This document shows positions 63,851 to 64,000 of a DNA stretch of 64,000 nt, piece by piece (positions within the stretch are counted from its first letter, which is position 1; each line of letters starts with the position of its first letter). A program made the position numbers and the translations under genes. The stretch is from XYD12-FULL-36-8 sp964391015 (lineage in GTDB: Bacteria; Bacteroidota; Ignavibacteria; Ignavibacteriales; Ignavibacteriaceae): the NCBI GenBank assembly GCA_964391015.1, contig CAYMKU010000014.1, positions 22,015-86,014 on the forward strand, written 5' to 3'. The notes under the pieces were generated by a model. It made no database searches, was not told the origin of the DNA, and was given only the letters and a program-made list of their open reading frames with translations.

Positions 63851-64000
63851 ATATACTTATTGCCTTGAATCACCCTGCACATTACTATTTATTTAAATAT
63901 ATATTGCTTGGACTCGAACAGAAAAACCATGAAGTTAAGGTAGTGATTCGAGACAAAGATATTCTCAGTCAGCTATTGAAATTTGAAAATGTACAATTTA
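63847..64000 (+). CDS. DUF354-like glycosyltransferase family protein (partial)
   Basis: The start codon overlaps the previous stop (ATGA), and the gene runs off the right edge; 51 residues are visible. The N-terminus MNILIALNHPAHYYLFKYI, then GLEQKNHEVKVVIRDKD, matches the first Rossmann strand and helix of DUF354 proteins, which are GT-B-like. The rest cannot be judged. Confidence 0.6.
   Translation, partial: MNILIALNHPAHYYLFKYILLGLEQKNHEVKVVIRDKDILSQLLKFENVQF

Overview
The window looks like a chromosomal segment of a low-GC member of the Bacteroidota/Chlorobiota group. The Ignavibacteria are my best guess, but this is inference: no rRNA or other marker gene is present. Supporting signs are TAnnTTTG-type -7 promoter boxes (for example before gltX, glnS and tRNA-Ser), tRNA genes without an encoded CCA, an outer-membrane barrel of a Bacteroidota-like type, a Wzc-type polysaccharide export locus, and many small palindromic repeats in the intergenic DNA.

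Layout. (1) 1-10.5 kb is a mostly housekeeping and signalling block. It holds the end of a beta-barrel protein, a REC-adenylate cyclase, a divergent hybrid histidine kinase with three receiver domains, gltX and glnS tail to tail, a lipoprotein, tRNA-Leu(CAA) and prfC. (2) 10.5-25.5 kb is an accessory region dense in REP-like repeats. It carries a DUF6266-like protein, an SOS mutagenesis operon (umuD-umuC-yedK) behind a 22-bp perfect palindrome, and a defence-type operon on the minus strand: a fused nuclease-methyltransferase, a two-TRD specificity subunit, a HEPN-motif protein and a multi-spanning membrane protein. A zinc-finger/HTH/Panacea regulator lies upstream. Poorly known small genes, an excisionase-type HTH protein and a DUF1579 protein follow. 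(3) 25.7-35.5 kb is core-like: an RND efflux adaptor and pump, purD, a glycosyltransferase, guaB, a glutaryl-CoA-dehydrogenase-like gene and tRNA-Ser(GCT). (4) From 36.2 kb to the end runs a long, single-strand, often translationally coupled exopolysaccharide/capsule locus that continues past the window.

In the polysaccharide locus, a short SLBB export protein and a Wzc-type BY-kinase/co-polymerase form the export core. Two Wzy/ligase-like proteins and a Wzx flippase supply the Wzx/Wzy machinery. A WlbA-like dehydrogenase, a NeuA-HAD fusion and a NeuB-SAF-cupin fusion point to a nonulosonic (sialic-like) acid or an amino-uronic acid. Glycosyltransferases, an acetyltransferase, an MBOAT/SGNH acylation pair, methyltransferases, three deacetylase-like proteins, an asparagine-synthetase-like protein and a CapK/PaaK-like adenylating enzyme would decorate or assemble the glycan.

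The most promising candidate for something undescribed is the minus-strand operon at 15.3-21.9 kb. It is a BcgI-like restriction-modification pair with no separate HsdR motor, followed without a gap by a HEPN-type candidate ribonuclease and a membrane protein, with a ZnF-HTH-Panacea protein as likely regulator. All functional calls rest on reading sequence motifs by eye; no database search was possible.
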